Shown: one piece after another, positions 26,854 to 36,685 of the stretch
Position numbering within the stretch: position 1 is the first letter of the stretch
How the letters are laid out: the number at the start of each line of letters is the position of its first letter
Assembly: GCF_002994615.1 (NCBI RefSeq)
Contig: NZ_PVNK01000108.1
Span: 62,001-126,000 of the forward strand
Length of the DNA stretch: 64,000 nucleotides
Origin: Enhygromyxa salina
GTDB lineage: Bacteria; Myxococcota_A; Polyangia; Nannocystales; Nannocystaceae
Direction of reading: 5' to 3'
Notes under the pieces: generated by a model
Database searches by the model: none
Seen by the model: only the letters and a program-made list of their open reading frames with translations
What the model was told of the DNA's origin: nothing
Program-made: the position numbers and the translations under genes

Positions 26854-27591
26854 ATGAAAATGTTCAAGAAATCCACCTGGTACTCGGAGCGAATGCAGCG
26901 CGAGGCGACCCTCGCGCGCTGGGGATTCAACGGGCAGCCCGTGCTGGTGTTCCCGACCGCGGGCGGCGACGCCGAGGAGATCGAGCGCTTCTTGCTGATC
27001 CGCGCGCTCGAGCCGCTGATCGCGGCGGGCCGGATCAAGGTCTATTCGTGCGACAGCACCGCCGGTCACGCGATGATGGTTCAAGAGGGCACGCCCGGCC
27101 ACCGGATGTGGCTGCTCAATCAATTCCATCAATACGTGCGCCACGAGGTCGTGCCTGCGATCCGGATGGACTGCAACAGTGAGGACATTGGCGTGTGGAC
27201 GACGGGGGCGTCGATCGGGGCCTTTCACGCGGTCGCGGTCTTGTGCAGGTGGCCGAACGTGTTTCACCGGGCGCTGGGGATGAGCGGGACCTGGAACATC
27301 TTGCGCTTCTTTGGGACCGAGGAATTTAGCGAGGACTACTTCGTGGCGTCGCCGCTGCAATTCGTGCCGACGCTCGCGGGCGTTCACCTCGACGAGCTGC
27401 GCAAGCGCTTCGTGCTGCTCGCGTCAGGGGCCGGCCGGGCCGAGGACATGGGCGAGAGCTGGGCGATGGCGCGGGCGCTCGGGGCCCAGGGCGTGCCGAA
27501 CCGAGTCGACCCGTGGGGCGAAGACTGGCACCACGACTGGCCGACCTGGCGCAACATGCTGCCCAAGTACCTCGACGAGTGGACGAGCTAG
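26854..27591 (+). CDS. Putative esterase (COG4947-like), 245 aa
   Basis: An alpha/beta hydrolase-fold protein from the ATG at 26854. A strand VLVFPTAGGDAEE is followed by the nucleophile elbow TTGASIGAFHA with Ser120 (GASIGA), and a C-terminal WHHDWPTW may supply the catalytic His and Asp. It resembles small conserved esterases often found beside ATP-grasp genes. It is the last gene of the ATP-grasp cluster. Its TAG stop is the first three bases of the dispersed palindromic element TAGCAGCCCGGGG, so the gene end and the repeat are fused. Confidence 0.78.
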   Translation: MKMFKKSTWYSERMQREATLARWGFNGQPVLVFPTAGGDAEEIERFLLIRALEPLIAAGRIKVYSCDSTAGHAMMVQEGTPGHRMWLLNQFHQYVRHEVVPAIRMDCNSEDIGVWTTGASIGAFHAVAVLCRWPNVFHRALGMSGTWNILRFFGTEEFSEDYFVASPLQFVPTLAGVHLDELRKRFVLLASGAGRAEDMGESWAMARALGAQGVPNRVDPWGEDWHHDWPTWRNMLPKYLDEWTS

Positions 27592-27754
27592 CAGCCCGGG
27601 GTGCAATGCATCGTGTCGCCTCGCGCCGGAATTTGCGCCGAGGGCGCGAAGCCAAAACGCCGCTGTACCGGGCGTACTGCAAGTTTTGGCGACAAAGCCC
27701 TCGGCGAAAAGGCCAAGCGAGGCGCCGCGAGGCATTGCACCCCGGGCTGCTAGC
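27587..27754. repeat. MITE-like inverted repeat element 1
   Basis: A perfect 23-bp inverted repeat (27587-27609 and 27732-27754) encloses a 122-bp imperfect palindrome with nested arms GCCAAAAC/GTTTTGGC and CGCCGAGGG/CCCTCGGCG. The outer arms contain the dispersed CTAGCAGCCCGGGG core. No ORF is present. Part of the left half (27619-27666) has a diverged copy at 60822-60868. Confidence 0.85.
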
Positions 27755-27935
27755 CCTGAATCAAGCGCTGCGCGCTCGACTCAGGCCTTCTAATCTTCAA
27801 GGGGCCTTTCGAAAAGGCCCCTCGCTGCGGCGGCAAAGCCCCCTCCGCTCACCCCAAACGCTCGCCTTGCGGCTCGTACTAGCCCTAAATCATTCAGCTT
27901 TTTAAATTCAGCGCTTGATTTAGGGCTAGCAGCCC
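27744..27935. repeat. Inverted repeat element 2, sharing an arm with element 1
   Basis: A 27-bp inverted repeat with one mismatch (27744-27770 and 27909-27935; core CTAGCCCTGAATCAAGCG and complement) overlaps the right end of element 1. Inside lie a GGGGCCTT/AAGGCCCC hairpin at 27801-27822 and an A+T-rich stretch near 27890. Confidence 0.82.
27801..27822. terminator. Possible terminator hairpin
   Basis: GGGGCCTT and AAGGCCCC form an 8-bp stem closed by a short TCGAAA loop inside inverted-repeat element 2. It lies about 210 bp past the last gene of the ATP-grasp cluster. No clear U-run follows, so a terminator role is uncertain. Confidence 0.35.
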
Positions 27936-28232
27936 GTGGTGCAATGACGAACATCGCGTCGGTCTCGGCGTCGCAGCTGTCGGCGCGGGCGAGGATCCGG
28001 CTCGCGCGAGCGGCTGCCCTCGAGCTCCCACAGTCCGACCCCGGTACCGGCCGACCTGGCCCAGGTCTACCGAGTAACCAAAAGGAAACGGGGAGGTGTT
28101 GACGGCACCGTCCCCGTTGAGCCTCGGCGGAGCGAGCTGTGAAGGACGCCGAGAGCTCCTCGGAACCCGTTCAGTTCGACCTCGACGTCTGGGCGAAACT
28201 CGCAGGCGTCGATCGGCATCGTTGTCTCACTG
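27936..28232. other. Intergenic DNA, no gene seen
   Basis: This stretch between the inverted-repeat elements and the COG0523 gene has no convincing ORF. It contains one small hairpin, AACGGGGA (28087) pairing with TCCCCGTT (28111). A short frame from 28139 (EPVQFDLDVWAKLAGVDRH) reads like protein but is not supported as a gene. Confidence 0.5.
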
Positions 28233-29345
28233 TCAAGAAGTCGAGTTCAGGGGAGGGGACAAGCAGCCGCGCAGCTCCTGCTCGAGCGCCTCGGGGTCGG
28301 GAAACTGCCCGCTCTCGATGATCACTTCGAGTCGTGAGTCCCTGCGATAGCCGCTCGGTGTGACCTCTTCGACCCCGCCGGCGAAGTTGAAGCCGCGCCA
28401 GCCCTCGGTTGTTCTCAGGACCGCTTTGGTTCGCCGAGCGCCGGGTAGCCTCGCCAGCCTTCGTAGCCAGGACAAGACGCGCTTCGCGTCGAACAACAAC
28501 CCCGGCCAGCAGACCCAGCCGATCGTCGACGCGGCTGAAGCCTGGTGAGTCATCTGCACGATCGGACGCGCTTCGTTACACCTGACATCGGGTTCGGCAT
28601 CGTGGGCGTGGTGTTCGTGATCGTGATCGTGTTCGTGATCATGATCGTGATCGTGATCAGCGTGCTCGTGCAGATCGCTGGCCTCGTGTCGATGACCTCG
28701 GCGCCGAACGGCGGCTTCGCGTTGGGAGACGAGATCCAAGAGCGCGGGCGACATCGTCCCGGAGTCGACACGCCCAACGAATCGCTTGGATGGGAAGAGG
28801 CTCCGCGCCCAGGAGTCGAAGGCCTGGAGTCGCTCTGGGCTCGCAAGGTCGCTGCGACTGGCAAGCAAGACGTCGGCGGCGTCGACCTGATCCCGGACCT
28901 CTTCTTGGAGAAGATCCTCATCGAGGCTACCGGGGTCGAGCAGACACACAACGGACCGCACGTCAACAGACTCGCGGATCCCCTTACGGTCGAGCGTATC
29001 CAGGATCCCGGAGAGCGCCGCGAGCCCGGTTGGCTCGATCAGCAGCCGATCGGGGCGACGCTGAAGCAGGAGCACGAGCGACACCTCGAACATGAACCCG
29101 GCGCTGCAGCAGATGCAGCCGCCCGCGACCTCCCGGAGCTCGACGCCGGGGCGTCCGCCCGGCTCTTCGCTGCTCTCGAGCAAGGCGGCGTCCAGACCAA
29201 CGAGCCCGTACTCGTTGATGAGCACGGCCCACCGCTCGTCAGGCGGCCGGTGCTGGAGCAGGTGGTTGATCGTCGTTGTCTTCCCGACCCCAAGAGGACC
29301 CGCGATGAGGTTGACCGGGATGCGCTTGCGCACGCGCTTAGTCAT
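28233..29345 (-). CDS. COG0523 (CobW/ZigA-like) zinc-related GTPase 1
   Basis: A 370-residue G3E-family GTPase. Walker A is GPLGVGKTT at 16-24, the family metal motif is CICC with Cys77, Cys79 and Cys80, and there is a C-terminal CobW_C-like domain. A His/Asp-rich loop at about 240-270 (alternating H-D and H-E) is typical of zinc- or metal-handling members and should bind several metal ions. Such proteins deliver zinc to client enzymes when zinc is scarce. The ATG at 29345 overlaps the Zur-like gene's stop by 4 bp, so the two are coupled. Confidence 0.88.
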   Translation of the reverse strand: MTKRVRKRIPVNLIAGPLGVGKTTTINHLLQHRPPDERWAVLINEYGLVGLDAALLESSEEPGGRPGVELREVAGGCICCSAGFMFEVSLVLLLQRRPDRLLIEPTGLAALSGILDTLDRKGIRESVDVRSVVCLLDPGSLDEDLLQEEVRDQVDAADVLLASRSDLASPERLQAFDSWARSLFPSKRFVGRVDSGTMSPALLDLVSQREAAVRRRGHRHEASDLHEHADHDHDHDHEHDHDHEHHAHDAEPDVRCNEARPIVQMTHQASAASTIGWVCWPGLLFDAKRVLSWLRRLARLPGARRTKAVLRTTEGWRGFNFAGGVEEVTPSGYRRDSRLEVIIESGQFPDPEALEQELRGCLSPPLNSTS

Positions 29346-29788
29346 CGCGGAGCCTCGCTCAGACGGCGAAGACAGTCCGGGCACTCTCCGCGAAGCTGGA
29401 CCATGGCCTTTTGGATTGATGCCGCCCAGGGCCCCTGCATCGCCATCGACGCCGTGAGCTCCGCCGGCAGGCAGGTGACGCGACCGCAGTCCTCGCAGAC
29501 GAAGTGGGGGTGTTGGTGGCCATCGTCGTGGGCCTGCGCGAGCGCGTAACGGTTGATGCCGTCTGCGCGGCTGACCACCGGGGCGAGCCCAGCGTCCCTC
29601 AGCTTCACGAGGTTTCGGTAGATCGTCGCGGGATCCCAGTCCGTCTCGCCGAGGCGCTGGAGCACCTCTGTGTGCGAGAGCGGGTCTTGGGCCTCGGCGA
29701 GGACGCGCAGCACGGCGAGCCGCGGAGAGGTCACGCGGAGCGCGCTCTCGTGCAGCAGCTGTCGTGCCTCGTCCTTGGTGATGCTCAT
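29342..29788 (-). CDS. zur: Fur-family regulator, Zur-like
   Basis: A 148-residue Fur-family repressor. The winged helix spans about 8-80, with the recognition segment DPATIYRNLVKLRDAGL. A His-rich hinge HDDGHQHPH (about 87-95) is followed by the structural-zinc pairs Cys98/Cys101 and Cys136/Cys139. Linkage to two COG0523 GTPases and a His/Cys-rich lipoprotein points to zinc rather than iron sensing, although the sequence alone does not prove it. The ATG at 29788 gives the normal Fur length; upstream codons look non-coding. It faces the lipoprotein gene across a 142-bp A+T-rich promoter region with two dyads, so autoregulation is likely. Confidence 0.87.
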   Translation of the reverse strand: MSITKDEARQLLHESALRVTSPRLAVLRVLAEAQDPLSHTEVLQRLGETDWDPATIYRNLVKLRDAGLAPVVSRADGINRYALAQAHDDGHQHPHFVCEDCGRVTCLPAELTASMAMQGPWAASIQKAMVQLRGECPDCLRRLSEAPR

Positions 29789-29853
29789 GACGGCGCTCAG
29801 GCGCAACGAGAGGGTCGGTGTTGAGAGGCTATCCGAGATGACTTGCACTTGCA

Positions 29854-29911
29854 ATACGCTTGCGTATAGGTTAGTGCGCAATTCAATTGCATAAGCATTT
29901 TGCTTGCGCAA
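29854..29911. promoter_or_regulatory. Candidate Zur operators in divergent promoter
   Basis: Two dyads lie in an unusually A+T-rich intergenic region: a perfect ATACGC-TT-GCGTAT at 29854-29867, and a longer one at 29887-29911 framed by TTGC...GCAA with inner AAGC...GCTT. Fur/Zur boxes are A+T-rich dyads of about this size between divergent target genes. The assignment is inference from position and symmetry. Confidence 0.6.
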
Positions 29912-29930
29912 ATGATCCACGGAGCCGCTC

Positions 29931-30824
29931 ATGTCGCCCACCCCACTTCGCCGCCTCGTTGGCACTCGAACCTGCCTGGTCGCCTCATTGCTGATCGCGC
30001 CCACATTCAGCGTCGGTTGCGCCGATGACGACACCACCGCCGATTCGGCGTGTGGTGGTCACGGTGAACTGCACGGTGACCATTGCCACTGTGACCCCGG
30101 CTTCGAGCTCTCGAGCGACGAGCTGTCGTGTGTCCCCGAGCAAGATGCAGAGGGAGGCGCGCCCGACGACGAGGCTGGCGACGGCCACGACGATGGTGAC
30201 GACGGCCACGACGATGGTGACGACGCCCACGACGATGGTGACGACGCCGGAGATGAGGAGGAGTTCGGCTTCTCCCCTTCGAATGTTTGGGCCGCGACCG
30301 GCACAGCAGACGACGACACGCAAGTCTGGGTGCTCGAGGCCTCGGATGGCGACGCGGTGCTGACCCTCGAGATCTACGAAGCGTTCGGAGGCCCGACCTC
30401 GCCCGCCGTCGTCGACATCACCGAGGCGGAGACGAACTACGCCACCTGCGGTACGTGCCTGATTCTGCAGACCGGCTGCGTCGCCCACGAAGACCATTTC
30501 GATTGCGAGCGCACCTTCATGCCACGCGCCGAAGGTCAGGTGCACCTTCACGTGCTCGGAGCGAACGCCGGCGAACAATTCGCCGGTGAGTTGCTCGACC
30601 TCGTCTTCCAGGAAGTGAGCATTGGCGAGGATTTGCAGACCGAGCCCGTCGCCGATGGGGAGCTTCTCGACCTCGACGCATGGGCCTTCGACGTCCAACT
30701 CGACGCGCTCGGCGGAGCGCAAGAGGAGTGCGGCGGTCACGGCCACCTGCACGACGGGCACTGCCACTGCGACCCGGGCTACGAGCTCGACCCCGAGGAC
30801 CCGACGCAGTGCATTCCCGAGTGA
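29931..30824 (+). CDS. His/Cys-rich lipoprotein, predicted zinc-binding
   Basis: A 297-residue lipoprotein with lipobox Cys30 (PTFSVGC). A Cys/His module [20 protein letters not shown] lies at 41-60 and is repeated almost exactly near the C-terminus (from residue 267, [20 protein letters not shown]). Between them is a linker with three G/A-H-D-D-G-D repeats and a beta-rich domain with further Cys pairs. The two modules look like EGF-like or metal-binding knuckles whose His side chains could hold zinc. It is read from the Zur-like divergent promoter and precedes GTPase 2 by 16 bp, so it probably acts in zinc capture at the cell surface (inference). The family is not recognised. Confidence 0.8.
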   Translation: MSPTPLRRLVGTRTCLVASLLIAPTFSVGCADDDTTADSACGGHGELHGDHCHCDPGFELSSDELSCVPEQDAEGGAPDDEAGDGHDDGDDGHDDGDDAHDDGDDAGDEEEFGFSPSNVWAATGTADDDTQVWVLEASDGDAVLTLEIYEAFGGPTSPAVVDITEAETNYATCGTCLILQTGCVAHEDHFDCERTFMPRAEGQVHLHVLGANAGEQFAGELLDLVFQEVSIGEDLQTEPVADGELLDLDAWAFDVQLDALGGAQEECGGHGHLHDGHCHCDPGYELDPEDPTQCIPE

Positions 30825-30840
30825 GCCAGACGAGGAACTC

Positions 30841-32083
30841 AATGACCCTGAATCAGCAAACAAGCCCTGCTCCGCGCCTCCCCGTCACCGTCCTTTCGGG
30901 CTTCTTGGGGGCCGGGAAGACCACGCTCCTCAACCAGGTGCTCAACAACCGGGAGGGCCGTCGCGTCGCGGTGATCGTCAACGACATGAGTGAGGTCAAC
31001 ATCGACGCGGCGCTCGTCGAACGCGGCGGCGCCGAGCTCAGCCGGACCGAAGAGAAGCTGGTCGAAATGTCGAACGGGTGCATCTGCTGCACCCTGCGCG
31101 ACGACCTCTTGGCGGAGGTCTCTCGGCTCGCCCAGGAGGGCCGCTTCGACTACCTGCTGATTGAGTCCACCGGCATCTCGGAGCCCATCCCGGTGGCCCA
31201 GACCTTCACCTTCGAGGACGAGAGCGGGGTGAGCCTGAGTCAGGTGGCGCGCCTCGATACGATGGTCACGGTCGTCGACGTCGCGAGCTTCTTGCGAGAC
31301 TACAACGCGGCCGAGGCCCTCAAAGAACGCGGTGAGTCGCTGGGCGAGGGGGACCACCGCACCGTCACCGACCTGCTCATCGACCAGATCGAGTTCGCCG
31401 ACGTCATCGTGCTCAACAAGCTCGATCTTGTCAGCAATGACCGGACCCTGGAGGTCGAGGCCATCGTCAAGGCGCTGAACCCCGGCGCGAAGATCCTGAT
31501 GGCGACGCGGGGGCAGGTGCCGCTCGACTGCGTCCTCGACACGGGCCTGTTCGACTACGACAAGGCGGCGAGCTCCGCCGGGTGGATTCGAGAGTTGCAG
31601 GGCGAGCACACGCCCGAGACGGAGGAGTACGGGATCTCGAGCTTCACCTACCGGACGTCGCAGCCCTTCGACGCGGACAAGCTGTGGGCCTTTTTGCATG
31701 AAGACGACAACTGGCGCGGCGTGCTCCGCTCCAAGGGCTTCTTTTGGGTCGCGGCGAGCCACCAGGTGGCCTACGAGTGGGCGCAGGCCGGCGGCGTCAG
31801 CAACGTCAACCCCGCCGGGATGTGGTGGGCGGCGGTGCCCCGTGAGCACTGGGGGCACCCGGAAGGACATCGCCCCGACCAACAGCCCAGCTGGCACCCT
31901 CGCTTCGGCGACCGCGTGCAGCAGCTCGTGTTCATCGGGCAGAAGATGGACGAGGCGAGGATGCGAGCTCGGCTCGACGCGTGCCTCCTCGACGAAGCCC
32001 TGGCCTCCGCCGACAGCCGGGCCTGGGCGCAGCTCGAGAACCCCTTCCCGGAGCTGCGCATGGCCGACGAGGGCCTCCAGTGA
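30841..32083 (+). CDS. COG0523 (ZigA-like) zinc chaperone GTPase 2
   Basis: A 413-residue G3E GTPase. Walker A is GFLGAGKTT at 20-28, the metal motif is CICC with Cys80, Cys82 and Cys83, the guanine motif is NKLDLV, and the CobW_C domain extends to the end with [11 protein letters not shown]. It lacks the long His stretch of GTPase 1, although H-P-E-G-H and WHPRFGDR segments are present. It is close to ZigA/YciC-type proteins that are induced by zinc shortage. It is transcribed with the His/Cys-rich lipoprotein, and the start ATG has a GAGGAAC ribosome-binding site. Confidence 0.92.
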
Positions 32084-32289
32084 AGCACAAGCGCTCCGGT
32101 CGAGGACACCGGACACGGCTCGTTGGCCGCCTCAGCCGAGCAGCTTGACGGCGAAGGTGTTGATCGCTTCGGAGCGGTCGCGAGCAGTCTCTGCGCCGTA
32201 CCCGAGCCCAAGCCCGAGAGCGACGCTCGAGAAGCGGAGTCCATACCGCCTCAGGGGAACGGCTGCTCGCACCCTCGGGTTCGCTCTGT

Positions 32290-33210
32290 CTACCGGAGCG
32301 CGTCCGTGAGCGCGGCCGCGAGCACGGCCGCGACCCGCTCACACGCGCTCGCGACCACCTGCATCGGCTCGAAGGGGGTCCAGGCCTCGACGACCAGGTC
32401 CCGCCGGACCTCGAGGCACACGACCTGGCCCGGGTAGCGCGTCGACCAGCCGTGGGCGAGGGTGCTCGGGTGGAGGTTGTAGGTCTCGTTGGCCGTCGGC
32501 GTGAACCCGGCCGCGGCGAAGTCGGCGAGCAGTCGAGCCTCGACGCCCGGGGGCGCGAGCAGCTGGCCGTCGGCGTCGCGGGTCAGGAGGTCGAGCTGGG
32601 CCCGCAGCGGCCAGCTGTCGTGGCGCTCGGGCGCGCAGGCCCAGCGCAGCTTGGTGACGATGTCGTCGTCGATCGCCTCGACGCCGAGCGAGCGAGGCCC
32701 GTAGCTGTGGGGGACCAGCGCGAGCCCGCCGGCCTCGCACACGACCGCGAACGCCCGCCGAGCCGCGTCGACGTAGCTACGATGGAGCTCGAGCAGCAGC
32801 GCGCGGTCGCCCTCGTCGCGCACGTAGCTGGGGATCCCCGGGGTCAGGGCGCCCTCGTCGAGGCGCCCGCCTTCGTAGTCCGACGGCCGGTTGCAGTCGA
32901 CGAAGGTCCGCGGGACCAGGCTGCGCAGGACCACAGCCGAGCGCGTCGGCGCGGCCGCGACGACTGCCTGGGCCGTCGCGCGACCGTAGGCCCACGCGCC
33001 GACGTCGGTGTTGAGGTTGAAGAACAAGTGGAGGTCGTCGGGCAGGTCCCCGCGCAGGCGCCCCCGTAGCGCGTCGTAGTGGCGCCGCTCGTCGGCGCCA
33101 TGGGGAACTTCGACGAGCAGGTCGGGCGCGGCCTCGGGATCCGCGGCCGCGCCTCGGATCAGCTCGACGTCGACGACGTCCGCCACACAGGTCGGCAAGC
33201 TCGCGGTCAC
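32290..33210 (-). CDS. N-formylglutamate amidohydrolase-like protein
   Basis: A 306-residue protein of the FGase (HutG-like) superfamily. It shows the metal-site strand LLVEVPHGAD (about 28-37), the arginine/asparagine motif VPRTFVDCNRPSDY, and later LHRSYVDAARR and a C-terminal E-x-R-R-D-L. The family hydrolyses N-formyl or related N-acyl amino acids with zinc. The GTG at 33210 is the first start that leads straight into the fold; the upstream residues would lie in the promoter of the divergent glgC. No histidine-degradation genes are nearby, so the substrate is uncertain. Confidence 0.78.
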   Translation of the reverse strand: MTASLPTCVADVVDVELIRGAAADPEAAPDLLVEVPHGADERRHYDALRGRLRGDLPDDLHLFFNLNTDVGAWAYGRATAQAVVAAAPTRSAVVLRSLVPRTFVDCNRPSDYEGGRLDEGALTPGIPSYVRDEGDRALLLELHRSYVDAARRAFAVVCEAGGLALVPHSYGPRSLGVEAIDDDIVTKLRWACAPERHDSWPLRAQLDLLTRDADGQLLAPPGVEARLLADFAAAGFTPTANETYNLHPSTLAHGWSTRYPGQVVCLEVRRDLVVEAWTPFEPMQVVASACERVAAVLAAALTDALR

Positions 33211-33271
33211 GCCCGAGGTTCTACCGAACTGGACAACCTCGGGCACCGGTTTTTGGTAACCTCGCCTCACC

Positions 33272-34657
33272 TTGAACAACACCCCGCTGCTCGTCCTCGC
33301 CGGTGGCAAAGGTTCCCGGCTCGCGCCGCTGACTTGCCATCGTGCCAAGCCCGCGGTGCCCTTCGCCGGCCGCTACCGGATCGTCGACTTCGTGCTGTCC
33401 AACGTGGTCAACTCGGGCTATCGTCGCATCTACCTGCTGACGCAGTTCATGGCCTCGAGCCTGATCAAGCACATCAGCCGCAACTGGCACCTCCACGGCA
33501 TCCAGGAGTTCATCGAGATCGTCCCGGCGCAGATGCGCATGGGCCCATCTTGGTATTTGGGCACCGCTGACGCCGTGTGGCAAAACGCGAATTTACTGCA
33601 CGAGTCGCGCAGCGCCCACGTCGGCGTGTTCAGCGGCGATCACGTCTACAAGTTCGCGATCGATCAGATGCAAGACGTCCACGAGGCCAGCGGCGCAGAT
33701 CTGACGATCGCGGGCTGGCCGGTGCCGATCGAGGAGGCTCACCAGTTCGGCGTCATGGAGGTCGACATGAGCGGGCGCCTCGTCGGCTTCGAGGAGAAGC
33801 CCAAGCACCCGCGCTCGATGCCCGACGACCCCACGCGCGCGCTGGTCAGCATGGGCAACTACTTCTTCCGCCGCGACGCGCTGATCGACGTCCTCGCCGT
33901 CGACGCCGAAGACGGCAGCTCGGCCCACGACTTCGGCAAGAACATCATCCCGCGGATGCTCCGCGAGGGCGCGCAGATCCAGGTCTACGACTTCGGCACC
34001 AACCTCGTGCCCGGCGAGCGCGACGGCACGCTCCCCTACTGGCGCGACGTCGGCACGATCGAGGGCTACTTCACGGCCAACATGGAGGTCCGCAGCTCGC
34101 TGCCTGCGGTCAACCTCTACAACCGGCTGTGGCGGATCCGCACCGCGCAGCGCGACTACCCGCCCGCGCGCCTCGTCCGGCACTCGCCCAAGCACCCGGT
34201 CAGCGCCGCGGTCGACTCACTGATCTGCGAGGGCACGATCGTGTCGAGCAGCAGCCTCGACCAGGTCATGCTCGGCTACGACTCCTTCGTCCACCCCGGC
34301 TGCGAGCTCGAAGACAGCGTGGTGTTCTCGGGCTGCGACATCGGCGAGGGCGCTCGGCTCAAGCGGGTCCTGCTCGACAAGAACTGCGCGGTCGAGGCCG
34401 GAACCGAGATCGGCTGGGACACCGCGGCCGACCGCGAGCGCTTCCCCTTTGTCAGCGAGTCGGGCATCGTCGTGCTGCCCAAGGGCACGGTCGTCCCGCG
34501 CGAGGGGCCGATCCGGCTGGCCTTCGACATGGCCGAGCTGATGCAGCGCGACCCCGACACCAAGCCGATCATGGCCAAGTTCGAGGGCCGCTACGAGCTC
34601 CTCGATCGCGCCCGCCACAGCCACCAATCGTCGGGGCCCCGCTACAAAGATCGATAG
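33272..34657 (+). CDS. glgC: Glucose-1-phosphate adenylyltransferase
   Basis: A 461-residue ADP-glucose pyrophosphorylase for glycogen synthesis. The N-terminus has the nucleotidyltransferase signature LVLAGGKGSRLAPLT with RAKPAVPF. Substrate motifs follow (GTADAVWQN, FSGDHVYK, GFEEKPKHP, YWRDVGTIEGY), with a C-terminal left-handed beta-helix. The start must be the TTG at 33272 because a TAA lies in frame 12 bp upstream. glgA follows after 2 bp. Glycogen made here could serve as a carbon reserve. Confidence 0.96.
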   Translation: MNNTPLLVLAGGKGSRLAPLTCHRAKPAVPFAGRYRIVDFVLSNVVNSGYRRIYLLTQFMASSLIKHISRNWHLHGIQEFIEIVPAQMRMGPSWYLGTADAVWQNANLLHESRSAHVGVFSGDHVYKFAIDQMQDVHEASGADLTIAGWPVPIEEAHQFGVMEVDMSGRLVGFEEKPKHPRSMPDDPTRALVSMGNYFFRRDALIDVLAVDAEDGSSAHDFGKNIIPRMLREGAQIQVYDFGTNLVPGERDGTLPYWRDVGTIEGYFTANMEVRSSLPAVNLYNRLWRIRTAQRDYPPARLVRHSPKHPVSAAVDSLICEGTIVSSSSLDQVMLGYDSFVHPGCELEDSVVFSGCDIGEGARLKRVLLDKNCAVEAGTEIGWDTAADRERFPFVSESGIVVLPKGTVVPREGPIRLAFDMAELMQRDPDTKPIMAKFEGRYELLDRARHSHQSSGPRYKDR

Positions 34658-34659
34658 CC

Positions 34660-36111
<1,452 letters not shown>

Positions 36112-36142
36112 GGTCACACCACCGCGGGCCGCTCTAGCTCGA

Positions 36143-36183
36143 GCACGACTAACTGGCACGACCAACTGGGCACGACCAACTGG
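36143..36183. repeat. Three copies of a 14-bp direct repeat
   Basis: GCACGACYAACTGG occurs three times head to tail in the gap between the convergent glgA and small lipoprotein genes. It overlaps no ORF; one copy differs by a single base. Confidence 0.85.
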
Positions 36184-36190
36184 GCGTGGC

Positions 36191-36619
36191 TTACTTGGCG
36201 GCGGTGGCGGCGGGCAGGGGCTCGTGGATCTGCGCGAGCAATCGCTGGGCCTCGGGATACCCGGGCCGCAGCGCGAGCGCCTTGCCGATCGCGTCTTCGG
36301 CCGCCGCGAAGTCGCCGACCTTCCACTCGATCTCCGCCTTCACCGTCCACAGCTGCGGCTCGTTTGGCTGCCAGCGCAGGGCATCGAGGATGTGCCCGCG
36401 GGCCACGTCGAGCTGCGGGGGGTCGCGGTCGAGCGCGAGCCGGGCCCGGAGGTAGGCCTCGTAGGCCGCGGGCGCGGGCGCGGGCGACTTGACCAGGACC
36501 TGCTCGCCGTCCTCGTCGGTCACGTAGTGGAGCTCGCGGTTGGCGAAGTAGCCGTTGGCCCAGCACCCGCTCGTCAGCGCGAGCGAGGCGGCGAGGACCA
36601 GCTTGGTCGCGGAAGCCAC
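36191..36619 (-). CDS. Small lipoprotein with TPR-like repeats
   Basis: A 142-residue predicted lipoprotein from the GTG at 36619. The signal peptide SATKLVLAASLALTSGC ends in the lipobox Cys. The mature part has two or three TPR-like helical pairs (ARGHILDALRWQPNEPQLW, AEDAIGKALALRPGYPEAQR). An upstream extension to 37495 is rejected because it would run through the metallo-beta-lactamase gene on the other strand. It is divergent from that gene. It is probably a scaffold in the cell envelope; the role is unknown. Confidence 0.72.
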   Translation of the reverse strand: MASATKLVLAASLALTSGCWANGYFANRELHYVTDEDGEQVLVKSPAPAPAAYEAYLRARLALDRDPPQLDVARGHILDALRWQPNEPQLWTVKAEIEWKVGDFAAAEDAIGKALALRPGYPEAQRLLAQIHEPLPAATAAK

Positions 36620-36685
36620 CCCGCTATCCTGCCACGTTCGGCGGCCCCGTGCCCATCGCGGCGAGCGCGTGGTAAGAGCAGGGCC

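Noticed and set aside
28550..29549. Plus-strand frames over the COG0523 gene 1 and zur
   Set aside because: The long runs of Ile/Val-type hydrophobic residues come from reading the His-codon-rich loop on the other strand; this is not a membrane protein.
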